The notes below the pieces were generated by a model. It did not search any database, was not told the DNA's origin, and was given only the letters and a program-made list of their open reading frames with translations. A program made the translations under genes and the position numbers. Of a stretch of 39,151 nt of DNA, positions 25,485 to 35,399 are shown in pieces. How positions within the stretch are numbered: position 1 is the stretch's first letter; each line of letters starts with the position of its first letter. This stretch comes from Sphingobacteriales bacterium (GTDB lineage Bacteria; Bacteroidota; Bacteroidia; Chitinophagales; UBA2359), in NCBI GenBank assembly GCA_016718845.1, contig JADKCK010000059.1, positions 1 through 39,151 of the forward strand, written 5' to 3'.

Positions 25485-26203
25485 TTAGTCGGTAGGTAAC
25501 ATATTATTATCGGTTTTGGGCTGCTCGGGGGCGGTGCTGCTGCTTGTTTGATTGCTGTAGATAACATAATCGTTGTACTTGGCTTCATCTTTATCAACGT
25601 ACTGTTGTTTGCCATAGTCAAACAGTTCGCTAATTAAGCTGTACAGTTCGTTTGCCATAATAGCCCTTTTTTGTGTCGCGTTGTCGCGGTCTTGTACTGC
25701 AATGTCCTTTACTTCAATTGATTTATCAAACAAATCAATTTTGTTGCTTAGTTCATCAATTTCGCTTTGTCGCAAACCTTTTTCGTACAAGTCGTTAAGG
25801 TATTCGGTGGCTAAACGAATTACTCTGCGGGCTGTTCTTACCAAATCGCTGTCGGTTTCGTTGTACATATTACTGCTGCTAAACCGTTTGTAATCGGGCG
25901 AAGAAATACCGTACTTGTTTTTTACGCGTACCATAATGTCCGAAATACCTTTTTGAACACCGTCACGAAGAGCGTCTTTTTCGCTGGTTTTTTTAGAGGT
26001 AAATCCACTAAACTCTTCGTCGGTCGGAAAGTTTTTTTGAAGTCAACATTTTTTTGCTTCAAATTGGCAATAAATTCTTCGTCAATGCCAAAACGAGCTA
26101 AGTCGTTCATGTCACGATTAGCTAAACTCACACCAACATCTCCTAACTGGCTTAATTCACCATAGCTAATGTTGGATAAAAAAAAGATTGTACTTTGTTT
26201 CAT
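25485..26203 (-). CDS. Hypothetical helical protein (frame interrupted by one missing base near 26036)
   Basis: Two minus-strand reading frames join into one 239-residue protein. The first runs from ATG at 26203 (MKQSTIFFLSNISYGELSQLGDVG) to NVDFKK. If one A is added to the A run near 26032-26038, the second continues NFPTDEEFSGFTSKKTSEKD and runs to LPTD at 25485. The protein is charged, with heptad-like helices (LATEYLNDLYEKGLRQSEID) and a Ser/Thr-rich end; no signal peptide. I do not recognise the family. A -7 promoter motif lies 43 bases before the ATG, supporting that start over the in-frame Met at 26248. Confidence 0.65.
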
Positions 26204-26245
26204 CGTACTAATAATTAAAGTGTTAAAGATGATTATTATTAGATG

Positions 26246-26253
26246 CAAAGTTA
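26246..26253 (-). promoter_or_regulatory. Promoter -7 element for the 25485-26203 gene
   Basis: On the minus strand this is TAACTTTG (TAnnTTTG). A TTG lies 17 bases upstream at 26271-26273. Confidence 0.5.
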
Positions 26254-26517
26254 CTACTTTTTTTTAAAATCAATGCACTTTTTTTACTCCTAAAACAAAA
26301 TTTTTTTATCAAATAGGCAATAAACCTGCTAATGTAGGCTATAAAAGCAAAAAAAGCAAAAAAATAGCTTACTGAAACTGTATTTTTGTTTATTAGGTTA
26401 TCTACCAACTACATCTGTTTAAAACTATTTTACCTGTTTTATGGGCATTTTTTTATCCGCAATAAGCAATTATTACTAATCAAATCCCCAAAACTATTAA
26501 CGTCAACTTTTTTTTTA

Positions 26518-26727
26518 CTACGGTAATACTTCAACTCTATACAAGTATTATTCCATTTGTTTTTGGTAACACTCCATTTCATACAAGTGTCGATCCAATT
26601 TATACGGAGATAATTCCACTACTTACAAGTAACATTTCAGGACTTACAAGTAACATTTCAGAGCTTACAAGTAACATTTCACTACGTACAAGTAACGTTC
26701 CACTTCGTAGGATTAAAATTCCACTAT
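26518..26727 (+). repeat. 210-bp element of ten 21-bp units, copy 2
   Basis: Ten 21-bp units with no spacers, homologous unit by unit to 15327-15536. Unit 4 has the ACAAGTG variant, unit 5 ends GGAGATAATTCCACT in both, and unit 10 is AGGATTAAAATTCCACTAT in both. Identity continues into ATATGTTA and about 20 more bases. Units 6-8 carry ACATTTCA in place of ACGTTCCA. Confidence 0.85.
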
Positions 26728-26784
26728 ATATGTTAGCATCCGTATAGGTTTTTGGCACACTAAAAATGGGTGGAATGCTACATT

Positions 26785-26888
26785 TAGCTTATGGTTGTTT
26801 GTGCGGACACAAACAACGGCATTTCGGAATAATTGGTGCTAAATAGTTAGTTTATGATTGTTTGTGCGGATACAAGCAATGGCATTGC
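26785..26888 (+). repeat. Duplicated hairpin element
   Basis: Two copies about 63 bases apart. In copy 1 the arms GTTGTTTGTG (26794-26803) and CACAAACAAC (26808-26817) flank CGGA; in copy 2 the arms ATTGTTTGTG (26857-26866) and TACAAGCAAT (26871-26880) flank the same CGGA. TTATG before and GGCATT after are also shared. The remaining gap (26204-26517) is AT-rich, with nothing else recognised beyond the promoter. Confidence 0.75.
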
Positions 26889-26928
26889 GTAAGTTACGTA
26901 GCACTACATCAACCAAAACAAAAAACAA

Positions 26929-26967
26929 AAAAGGCAACTGATAACACAAAGTTATCAATTGCCTTTT
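26929..26967 (-). terminator. Hairpin terminator downstream of the chitinase gene
   Basis: AAAAGGCAACTGATAAC pairs with GTTATCAATTGCCTTTT (17 positions, one mismatch) around ACAAA. On the minus strand it is followed by T-rich sequence. It lies 186 bases beyond the chitinase stop; the stretch between holds three TGCTTAAA(A)CA words and nothing else clear. Confidence 0.65.
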
Positions 26968-27152
26968 ATAGCTAATAAGGTGCAATGCTTAAAACAGTAG
27001 TTAATTGCTTAAACAATAGGTTTGTTTGTATCGCCCAAAAACAATAATTGCCTGACCAATAAACCCAAACAGCAAACGTTTGGTGTTGCTTAAACAAAAA
27101 AGGTGGTTTTTTATTTGGGTGATAAAAACCAATGTTTAGCTACATTACTTGC

Positions 27153-30100
27153 TTAATCTTTCAACCATTTTAGGGTTTTAACTATCGAGTTGTTGCTGCT
27201 TATCACCACAAAATAAACACCGCTTGGTAAATTAGCCAAACCATCGAAGTTAGTGGTGTAGCTGCCTGTGTTATTGGCATCTATAGCTATGCTGCGTATT
27301 GCTTTGCCGTAAACATCGGTTAAGGTAAGGGTGTTATGGGCGTTAGTAGGTAAGTTGGTGGTAATAGTTAGTACATCGGTAACTGGGTTGGGGTATAAAG
27401 TGGCATCAATACCCACAAAATTGCTGTTTTTACCGCTTGTGGTGGTTAAATTAACCAAATAATCTTCTACCTCGCCGCCCGAGTAAATGTCGCACTCGGT
27501 AGCAGTAGCACCACGTTTTAATTGAACCCGCATACGTGCGTAACCCACCGAAGCCGTAGCTGGAACCGTGATAGCTTGAGTAAAGGTGCTGTTGTTGGTA
27601 GTGGTGGTACTGATAACTGTTTCGCCTGCATCGGCAAAGCTACCGTTGCGGTTGTAGTCAATCAATACTGTCCAGTACTCGGTAACGGGTGTGCCTGTGT
27701 AGCCTGCTGCAAAACTAATTGTTGCACCGCCGCCAATGGTTAGGTTAGTACTTTGGTCTACAAAATTACCAAAACCGCTGTTGTTGCCACTGTTGTTATT
27801 TATAGTGCCAATACTATAGTTTTGTATCCACTCTTGGGTAGCGTTTAACGAGTAGGAGCTACAGTAATTATTAGGGGCTGTTGTGCCAGTTCCGCCGCCT
27901 GTTCCGCCACCTGTTCCGCCTGTTCCGCCGCCTGTAGCACAACCATAGTTAAGGGCAATATTTGCACTTGGGTCGTCGGCGGGTAGGTTCAAGATAAGGG
28001 TATTTAAAACAGTTCCTAAGTTGTATCTAAACGATATAGCACCGCCTGCATTTATGCTGTTAAAGGTGGTTTGTACGGCAGCACGCAAGTTAGCGATATT
28101 CACATCGGGATAAAGCGGGGCAATGTCGGTTATATAACTGTCCACATCTGCCCAACTAACTTGCGGGTTGTAATAATTGCCAAAGCTGTTGTTTGTTTGG
28201 TCGGCAATAGGCACTTGGTTTAGCTTATCGCCCAATACCAAAACGTATTTAGTTAAGGCGTTTTGGTAATCAAAACCATAACTATTGTCGGCAAAGTATG
28301 GCGAGATGCTGGTAGCGGATAAAGCATTTGTACGGTCGGTGTTTAAGACAGTAGCTAATGAGCCATACCACAAACCACGATTATAAGCTACAGCCATTAA
28401 TTTTATGGCGGCGTTGGGGTCGGTGGCAGTGTTAAAAAAGCCGCTTGGATTCCAACCTTTATTCACTTCCCAGTATTTTACGGTAAATATATCGTAATAG
28501 GCTTTTGATAAAGCGGCGGTTTCAAAGTTACTTCCGCCAATTAAAGCGGAGTGTTGTCCGGCAGGAAAACGTTGAGGGTACTGGGCAATCAATTCGTTGT
28601 AAGCCGAATTACCTTCTATCTGGAAACAACCGTCGCCCATTGCCGCAGCTTGGTAACTTAAGGGATAAGCAGTACCTGCGGGGGCGGCAATAATATTGGC
28701 ATCGCAACCACCAAATGATTCTTTTACGGCAGTAGCCCAATAAAAGTCGGCAGGTATCTTATCGGTTTTGGCAACGTTTTTAAATAAATGGGCAGCATGA
28801 ACCATACTTATTGCCCAACTTAAACGGTTTTGCGGTATGTAGGCATCAACGGGCACACCCCAAACAGGACTTAAACGACCTTGCCCTAACTTTATTTCGC
28901 CTAATGGAGCATAATCGGCATTAGTAAAGTAAAAGGTAGTGGGTGCGGAGCAATTGGCGGTACTTGTACAACCTGTTGTTTGAAAACCAAAGGCAGTACT
29001 GTAAGCACTTGATAGGGTATTGCTGCAAACGCTGGCAACTTTGTACTCGTAGTTGGTGCAGGCAGTTAAACCGCTAATAGTTTTGCTGTTTGTGGTTGAT
29101 GTTACGGTTGTCCAGGTAGCACTGCTGGTTGGTCTAATTTGTATTTGGTAAGATACTGCCCCTGTCGAAGCCCAATTTAATACGGCTGATGTATTGGCGG
29201 GTGTAGCTGCCAAAGCAGTTGGAGCGTTGCAAACAGGTGTGCAACCTGTTGTTTGGAAAGCAAAAGTAGTGCTGTTGGCACTTGATAGGGTATTGCTACA
29301 AACGCTTTTAACCCTAAACTGGTAGTTGGTGCAGGCGGTTAAACCGCTAATAGTTTTGGTGTTTGCGGTTGATGTGGTGCTTGTCCAGGTGGTTGCGGTG
29401 GCTAATTTGTATTGTATTTGGTAAGATGCGGCACCCGTAGAAGCCCAATTTAATACGGCAGATGTATTGGCGGGTGTAGCTGCTAAAGCAGTTGGTACAT
29501 TGCAAAGCGATACGCAACCTGTTGTTTGGAAAGCAAAAGTAGTGCTGTTGGCACTTGATAGGGTATTGCTACAAACGCTTTTAACCCTAAACTGATAATT
29601 GGTGCAGGCAGTTAAACCGCTAATAGTTTTGCTGTTAGTGGTTGATGTGGTGCTTGTCCAGGTGGTTGCGGTGGCTAATTTGTATTGTATTTGGTAAGAT
29701 GCGGCACCCGTAGAAGCCCAATTTAATACGGCTGATGTATTGGCGGGCGTAGCTGCCAAAGTAGTTGGTACATTGCAAAGCGATACGCAACCTGTTGTTT
29801 GGAAAGCAAAAGTAGTGCTGTTGGCACTTGATAGGGTATTACTACAAACGCTTTTAACCCTAAACTGATAGTTGGTGCAGGCAGTTAAACCGCTAATAGT
29901 TTTGCTGTTAGTGGTTGATGTGGTAGTTGTCCAGGTGGTTGCGGTGGCTAATTTGTATTGTATTTGGTAAGATGCGGCACCCGTCGAAGCCCAATTTAAT
30001 ACGGCTGATGTAGTTGCGGGCGTAGTTGCCAAAGCAGTTGGTACGTTGCAAGTATTTACGCAACCTGTTGTTTGAAACCAAAGGCAGTACTGTAAGCACT

Positions 30101-31834
30101 TGATAAGGTGTTGCTACAAACGCTAGAAACTTTGTACTCGTAGTTGGTGCAAGCAGTTAAGGCGGATAAAGTGTAATTGTTCGTGACACTTGTTACCGTT
30201 GTCCATGTGGCACTTCCAACAGGTCTAATTTGTATTTGGTAAGATGCTGCCGCTGTCGAAGCCCAATTTAATACCGCTGATGTAGTTGCGGGGGTAGCTG
30301 CTAAGGCAGTTGGGGCGTTGCAAACGGGTGTGCAACCTGTTGTCTGAAAACCAAAGGCAGTACTGTAAGCACTTGATAGGGTATTACTACAAACGCTGGA
30401 AACTTTGTACTCGTAGTTGGTGCAAGCAGTTAAACCGCTAATAGTTTTGCTATTGGTGGTTGATGTGGTACTTGTCCAGATGGTGCTGGTTGGTCTAATT
30501 TGTATATGGTAAGATGCGGCACCCGTAGAAGCCCAATTTAATACCGCAGAAGTAGTTGCGGGTGTAGCTGCTAAGGCAGTTGGGGTGTTGCAAGTAATAG
30601 GTGGTAAGCCATTGCAAAAAACGTAGTTTAAGGTGTCGGCTAATGGGGTATCGGCAATAACACCTGAACCAATGGCGGTTTCGAGGTAATCGCCGGTTAT
30701 TTCCCAGATTATAGCGCCCGCTAAATTGTTATTAACAATGTATTGTGCTTTAAGGGCTATTGATTGAGCGTTATCGTAGGACACAAAAGTATTTAAACCA
30801 TTAAGACCTAATAAGTAAGGTACTTGAGCTTGTGAGTCCCATTGTTGGCTAAAAAGATTAAAGCGTTTGGCAATATTGTAATACAAAGGCGAACCTTCGT
30901 CTTCGGAGAAGGTAGCGGCATCGGTGCCAGATATAGGGGCAAACAAAGCAGGCGTACCGGTTGTTTTAGCCGACCTACCGTAGAAAGCTGTTCCGGCATT
31001 AATTTTATTGGCAGGTACGCCGTAATGAGTTAGCAGGTATTGCAGGGCACTATTTAGGTTAAAGTTTGCGTCGCCTTGTGCAGGGGCATATAAGGGCGAG
31101 TTATGGTTAGCAGTTGCGTCCCACGAGCCGAAAAAGTCGTAGCTCATCAAGTTAATGTAATCTAAAACGGAGGCAATGTTGCCCCATTCTACGTTACTCA
31201 TATTGCTTTGTGATGCTCCTACGCAGGCAGTCAATAGCATGGTTTTATTATGTGCTGTACCGTAGGTAGTTAATGAGTCGCGGATTTGTTGTAAAAAGAT
31301 GGTGAAATTTTGTTTGTCGGCAGTGGTACCAAGATGTTCTGTATAGCCGGGATATTCCCAATCAATGTCGATACCATCGAAGTTATATTGCTGGCATAAT
31401 TGTATGCAGGCATGGGCAAAGTTTGCTCTTTTTGTGGCATCGGCAGCAATGGCGGGGAACTTGTCGGATAAAGTCCAGCCACCTATCGAAGGGACAACCT
31501 TAACGCCTGCATTGTGCGCACGGTCTACGATAGAGGTATTAGGATAGTAGCTTGTGGGCGTAGTAGACCAGTTAATTTGCCCAAGTAATAAGTTTTCGTC
31601 AGCCCAAGCGTCGGTAGTTAAAATACTACCGTTGTCTTGTGGAGCAAAAAAGGCGTAGTTTATTACGGTATATTTGCTGTAGTTAATCGTTGCGGGATTA
31701 ACTAATTTGGCGCGGTCGTACCATTGCCAATTAGGGTAATAACCTATTACCTGTTTGCAAGGTTGTGCCTGTGTACCAAAGCAAGTTACGAGTAAAGAAA
31801 AGAAAGTGAAGAGGCAGAGAAGATTCTTTTTCAT
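27153..31834 (-). CDS. Secreted multidomain GH18 chitinase with FN3 repeats, lysozyme-like region, GEVED domain and T9SS tail (one-base deletion near 30075)
   Basis: Restored length is 1560 residues. Signal peptide 1-24; GH18 catalytic domain about 26-395 with the full motif FDGIDIDWEYP (Asp153, Asp156, Asp158, Glu160 the acid/base), SIGGW and INLMSYDFFGSWD. Six fibronectin-III repeats of about 91 residues follow, four almost identical. Then about 230 residues with lysozyme/transglycosylase-like signatures: ATAVKESFGG (candidate catalytic Glu), GDGCFQI and AVAYNRG, in the order seen in SLT-type lytic transglycosylases. A Gly/Thr linker, a GEVED domain (WTVLIDYNRNGSFADAGE ... GGEVEDYLVNL) and a T9SS tail (LYPNPVTDVLTI ... 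LKWLKD) complete it. The frame breaks where GGTTTTCAAACAAC of the other repeats reads GGTTTCAAACAAC; adding one T restores it. It would hydrolyse chitin outside the cell, and perhaps peptidoglycan (inference). Confidence 0.88.
28970..30595 (-). repeat. FN3-coding tandem repeats (period about 270-273 bp)
   Basis: Six in-frame copies of an FN3 module with near-identical DNA. Shared blocks include GCACTTGATAGGGTATT and GCAGTTAAACCGCTAATAG. Copies 3-5 differ by only a few bases, which implies recent expansion or gene conversion and makes the copy number in the assembly uncertain. Confidence 0.85.
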
Positions 31835-32100
31835 GGTGAAAATAAGAACTATTGATGAAGAAATACTGTTTTTTGATAAGAAAATAGGTATACGCTATTA
31901 GCCACATAAAGTAGCTGATACACCAAAGTAACAAAATTAGGAATTGTAGTTTATTTTACGATAAAATTAGGCAAATGTTGGATAACAAAGTGTAAAGTAA
32001 GCACAATTTTAGGACATAAAGAAATAAAAACAAGAAAAATTGCTAAACCTGCATGTATAAACATAATAGCCAATAATGTTTAAAAGTCGGTTAATTTTTG

Positions 32101-32108
32101 TACCTTTG
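32101..32108 (+). promoter_or_regulatory. Promoter -7 element for the pseudouridine synthase gene
   Basis: TACCTTTG lies 21 bases before the ATG. The expected -33 region reads ATGTTTA, only a partial match. The rest of the 294-base divergent gap has a weak minus-strand TAATTTTG at 31932-31939 that could serve the chitinase. Confidence 0.5.
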
Positions 32109-32128
32109 CGTCCAAAATAAACCTAATA

Positions 32129-32863
32129 ATGGCAGTAGTTAAAAGTATAGACATAGTTTTTGAAGATGATGATATAGTAGTGATTAACAAGCCGTCGGGT
32201 ATGTTATCTATCCCCGACCGCTACAATGCGGCAATCCCCAATGCTCAAGCCTTGTTGACCGAGTTATATGGTGGCATTTTTGTAGTACATAGGTTGGACA
32301 GAGAAACGAGTGGTATTATTTGCTTTGCTAAAAACGAAGATGCCCATCGTCATTTATCGTTACAATTTAACAAGCACACGGTCACCAAAATTTATCATGC
32401 CATTGTACAAGGCAAAGTAGCGCAGCCCGAAGGGGATATTGATTTGCCCTTAGCCCCTAACCCCATGCGCGGCGGTACTATGCGGGTAGATAAATTAGAA
32501 GGAAAGCCCTCGCATACCCATTATCGGGTATTAGAAACGTTTAAACACTACACCTATGTAGAAGCCCAGATTTTTACGGGCAGAATGCACCAAATCAGGG
32601 TACATTTACAAGCCATCGGTTATCCTATGATGGTTGACGAATATTACAGCAAGAAGACCGAGTTTTATTTGTCGGAGGTAAAAGCGCGTTACCACACTAA
32701 AAAAACCGATGAAGAGTTGCCCATGCTTACCCGCGTGCCACTTCATGCCTATGCCCTAACCATCGAACACCCCCGAACCAACGAAATAATAACTATTAGT
32801 GCCGACTTACCTAAAGATTTGCGTGCCGTATTAACCCAACTACGCAAACACGATGCTATTTAA
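32129..32863 (+). CDS. RluA-family RNA pseudouridine synthase
   Basis: Converts uridine to pseudouridine in rRNA or tRNA in the cytosol. The 244 residues carry the RluA motif I HRLDRETSG (54-62, catalytic Asp57), VVINKPSGMLSIP near the start, KIYHAIVQG and the GRMHQIRVHLQAIGYPMM motif near residue 155. There is no S4 domain, so it resembles the short RluA/RluC-like form; the target nucleotide cannot be assigned. It is monocistronic, between its own promoter and terminator. Confidence 0.93.
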   Translation: MAVVKSIDIVFEDDDIVVINKPSGMLSIPDRYNAAIPNAQALLTELYGGIFVVHRLDRETSGIICFAKNEDAHRHLSLQFNKHTVTKIYHAIVQGKVAQPEGDIDLPLAPNPMRGGTMRVDKLEGKPSHTHYRVLETFKHYTYVEAQIFTGRMHQIRVHLQAIGYPMMVDEYYSKKTEFYLSEVKARYHTKKTDEELPMLTRVPLHAYALTIEHPRTNEIITISADLPKDLRAVLTQLRKHDAI

Positions 32864-32891
32864 GCCACCGCAGTAGTTGTAGCGATAAACA

Positions 32892-32931
32892 AAAACAGCC
32901 CTAAGTTTTGCGTAAAACTTGGGGCTGTTTT
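32892..32931. terminator. Hairpin terminator
   Basis: AAAACAGCCCTAAGTTTT pairs with AAAACTTGGGGCTGTTTT (18 positions, one G-U) around GCGT. It lies 28 bases after the rluA-type stop and 35 bases past the end of the convergent 32966-33518 gene, so it can serve both. Confidence 0.8.
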
Positions 32932-32965
32932 AGGTTAAAGTTGGGTGATTTGGGGATTGGGTATC

Positions 32966-33518
32966 TTAACCAGTAATGTATATGCGTATAGCACCAGCAA
33001 TAGGAAAATTGATAAAGGTTTGTTGTAAGCAATACCTAAAAACGTTGAACAACATACCTGATTCTTCCATCATAATTTTACCTTCGGCGGCTAACATAAT
33101 AGAGGTAGAGAAGATACTTGCGGAGGGTCTAAACGGTTTATCGAAGCGAAAGTACTCGTTCTGTCCGTATTCATCTATCTGGAAATGCTACTTCTTGTTT
33201 TTCTTCGGCAAAGTTTAGCCATTCTGCTGGGGGTGTTTTTTTTAGTGCGTCTAAGGCTTGTTGATAATCGGTAGTATCTGAATAGAGTAAGGGGTATAAT
33301 TTTTCCAGAAAAGGAATTAATTGTTGTGCTAATACATCGGGTTTTAGGGTAAAAAGGTAGTTGTCGTTAACTTCGGATAGGTTGTAGATGGTAGGGTCGA
33401 AATGCAATTTGTTTTTCATTCCGTCAATCAATTCTTCTTGGGTAACATTTTGTTGTTCTAATTTTTTTTTCGAGCAACCGCATTCCGTAACTAAGCCAAT
33501 AGATAGATATTGTCCCAT
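32966..33518 (-). CDS. Hypothetical protein (frame interrupted by one extra base near 33184)
   Basis: From ATG at 33518 the frame reads MGQYLSIGLVTECGCSKKKL and stops at 33171 after QEVAFPDR. If one T is removed from the TTT run (AAA on plus, 33183-33185) the protein continues as QIDEYGQNEYFRFDKPFRPS and ends IRIYITG with TAA at 32966, 183 residues in all. This extension has ordinary amino-acid composition, while the competing plus-strand ORF at 32976 does not look like a protein. No family recognised; no signal peptide, cytosolic. Confidence 0.6.
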
Positions 33519-33565
33519 AGCGTTGTAAATTTGAAAGTTAATAAAAAGTGAATGATTTTACGATG

Positions 33566-33573
33566 CAAAGTTA
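33566..33573 (-). promoter_or_regulatory. Promoter -7 element for the 32966-33518 gene
   Basis: TAACTTTG on the minus strand, 48 bases before the ATG. No convincing -33. Confidence 0.4.
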
Positions 33574-33610
33574 CAAAAAAACAAGGAGATTTGGTAATGA
33601 AAAGCAACAA

Positions 33611-33650
33611 AAAGTCCGTTTTAAGTTTGAGTACTTAAAACGGGCTTTTA
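33611..33650 (-). terminator. Hairpin terminator after the thioredoxin-like gene
   Basis: AAAAGTCCGTTTTAAGT pairs with ACTTAAAACGGGCTTTT (17 positions, one G-U). It lies 22 bases beyond the minus-strand stop at 33672. Confidence 0.8.
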
Positions 33651-33671
33651 TTATTTGCAATTTACGGTTGC

Positions 33672-35180
33672 TTAATCGTTATCGTGTTCTTTCAGGTTTC
33701 CGGTGGATTCTTTTTTGATTAATTTTTCAAGGATATCGTCGAGTTGTTCGGTGGCGAGGCGTTTAGCGACAATTTTTTTATCTTTATCTAACACAAAAGT
33801 AACGGGGGTGCTATAAATGTCGTAGGTTTGATGAAAATTGTTGGTGTTTTGTGGATCGAAGTATACGGGGAAATTGACGTTGTACTCTTTAATAAACTTT
33901 TTGATTTCGTCGAGTTTGGGGTCGGTGCAAATGGTGTAAAATGCTACGCCTTTATCTTTGTATTTGTCGTAAATGTCGAGGTAATCGGGCATGTGTTTTT
34001 TGCAGTGTCCGCAGGTGTGCGACCAGAAGAGTAGTACGGTATAATCGGCTTTTAGGTCGTACATGTTTTTAGTTACCATGGCGGTGTCTTGCATTACCAA
34101 GCGTGGGGCTTTTGCGCCAAGTAAGGTAGGTTTAATTTTATTAACACGGTCGCGGAGTTTAACCATTCGGCTGCTATCCATCCAGGTTGCCATACCTGTT
34201 AGGTAGTATTTTTCGGCAAGGTTCACAAAAACGGCATCCATACCCATGTATTTAGGGTTTTCGTAGGTGGTCATTATTTTTGTGAGGGTAAATTTAAACA
34301 CCTCGGGGTTGGGTTTCGATTTATCAATGATTTGGTTAGCTGCCACAATAATCGAGTCGGGAACGCGGTAGGTTAGGTTTTCGAGGTATTGGGTAATTTT
34401 GTTGCCCAAGATGGGGGTACGTACTAAGCGCTCGTCGGCGAAACTTACGTTATCCCAGAAATGTGCTTTTAGGTAGGTTAGTGCCAAACGTTGGCTGGTG
34501 GTATCGGTTTTGTCTTTTAGTTCTTTGGGTGTTTCGGGTTCTTGCATGGTACTAAAAATGGTAGACAACATGCTTTGGGGTTCGTCTTTAATGGTTTTTA
34601 GTCGGTACTCGTTTAGTTCTTTGTCTTTATTACTTAGTTTTTCGCGCAGTTTTTTTATGCGTATCGAGTCGCGTTGTTCTTTGGGTTTTTTTTCTAGTGT
34701 ATCAATTTCGGTTTTTAGTTTGCCCATTTCGGGTTGTTGTACGGCTAAAAACTTTTGGTATTTGTTGAACTGTTCGTTTAGTGGCGAGCCAGTTACTTTC
34801 ATTTTGGCTACAAAATCTGCGGTATCGGTTTCAATCATAAACGATTGCCCTGTGTTATCAACTAAAAAGTCGAAATATTTGGTTTCTGTTTTGCCTTTGG
34901 TGTTTTTGTCCATCAAAATTGCCAAATAAATACCGCCTTTTAGGGGTTCTTTGCCGCTAAAAGTGCAGTAGCCTTTTTTGGGGTCAATTCTAAAGGTATC
35001 TTCGACAAAGATTTGATCTCCATAATGGTAGCCTAAGTAGATAGTATCTTTTGCTCCATTAATTTTCATTTTAATGTTGTAGCCCTCTTTGTCTTTGTCG
35101 TTGTTGTTTGCGGCTACAGCAAATGTGGTTGCTAATAAGGCAACACACCAAATCAATAAATGCCAGTGCTTGTTAAACAT
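33672..35180 (-). CDS. DUF4369/thioredoxin-like thiol-disulfide protein (TlpA/redoxin type)
   Basis: A 502-residue exported protein. The ATG at 35180 gives a signal peptide (MFNKHWHLLIWCVALLATTFAVAA); an in-frame upstream Met at 35315 would put 45 residues before it and overlap the promoter. Residues about 30-130 form a DUF4369-like beta domain (INGAKDTIYLGYHYGDQIFVED). A charged helical linker (about 150-230, coiled-coil-like) and a DUF5106-like middle follow. Residues about 355-490 form a thioredoxin-fold domain with active site CGHC (390-393) and cis-Pro459 in STPVTF. It probably reduces or isomerises disulfides in the periplasm. Monocistronic. Confidence 0.88.
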   Translation of the reverse strand: MFNKHWHLLIWCVALLATTFAVAANNNDKDKEGYNIKMKINGAKDTIYLGYHYGDQIFVEDTFRIDPKKGYCTFSGKEPLKGGIYLAILMDKNTKGKTETKYFDFLVDNTGQSFMIETDTADFVAKMKVTGSPLNEQFNKYQKFLAVQQPEMGKLKTEIDTLEKKPKEQRDSIRIKKLREKLSNKDKELNEYRLKTIKDEPQSMLSTIFSTMQEPETPKELKDKTDTTSQRLALTYLKAHFWDNVSFADERLVRTPILGNKITQYLENLTYRVPDSIIVAANQIIDKSKPNPEVFKFTLTKIMTTYENPKYMGMDAVFVNLAEKYYLTGMATWMDSSRMVKLRDRVNKIKPTLLGAKAPRLVMQDTAMVTKNMYDLKADYTVLLFWSHTCGHCKKHMPDYLDIYDKYKDKGVAFYTICTDPKLDEIKKFIKEYNVNFPVYFDPQNTNNFHQTYDIYSTPVTFVLDKDKKIVAKRLATEQLDDILEKLIKKESTGNLKEHDND

Positions 35181-35261
35181 ATCGGTACGTGTTTTTCTAT
35201 TTTTTTTGATGATGATGAAAGGGGTGTTGAAATTTTGTGTGTAACTGTGGTTTATTGCCTG

Positions 35262-35290
35262 CAAAGTTACACAAAATATAGATGCCCAAA
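35262..35290 (-). promoter_or_regulatory. Promoter of the thioredoxin-like gene (TTTG-N17-TAACTTTG)
   Basis: On the minus strand TTTG (35287-35290), 17 bases, then TAACTTTG (35262-35269). The start near 35255 leaves a 75-base leader and excludes the longer ORF start at 35315. Confidence 0.6.
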
Positions 35291-35399
35291 ATGCCAAACG
35301 GTTTAACCTTAACAATAATTAACGGCTTTTTTTGTAAAAACTGCTATGTAGGGCTAGTAATTTGATACAGACATGGGGAAATTTTGATTGGACGGGTTG

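Noticed and set aside
32976..33218. Plus-strand ORF of 80 codons
   Set aside because: Antisense to the restored C-terminal part of the 32966-33518 gene, with unlikely composition (CCKQYLK, FCPYSSIWKCYFLFFFGKV) and no promoter.
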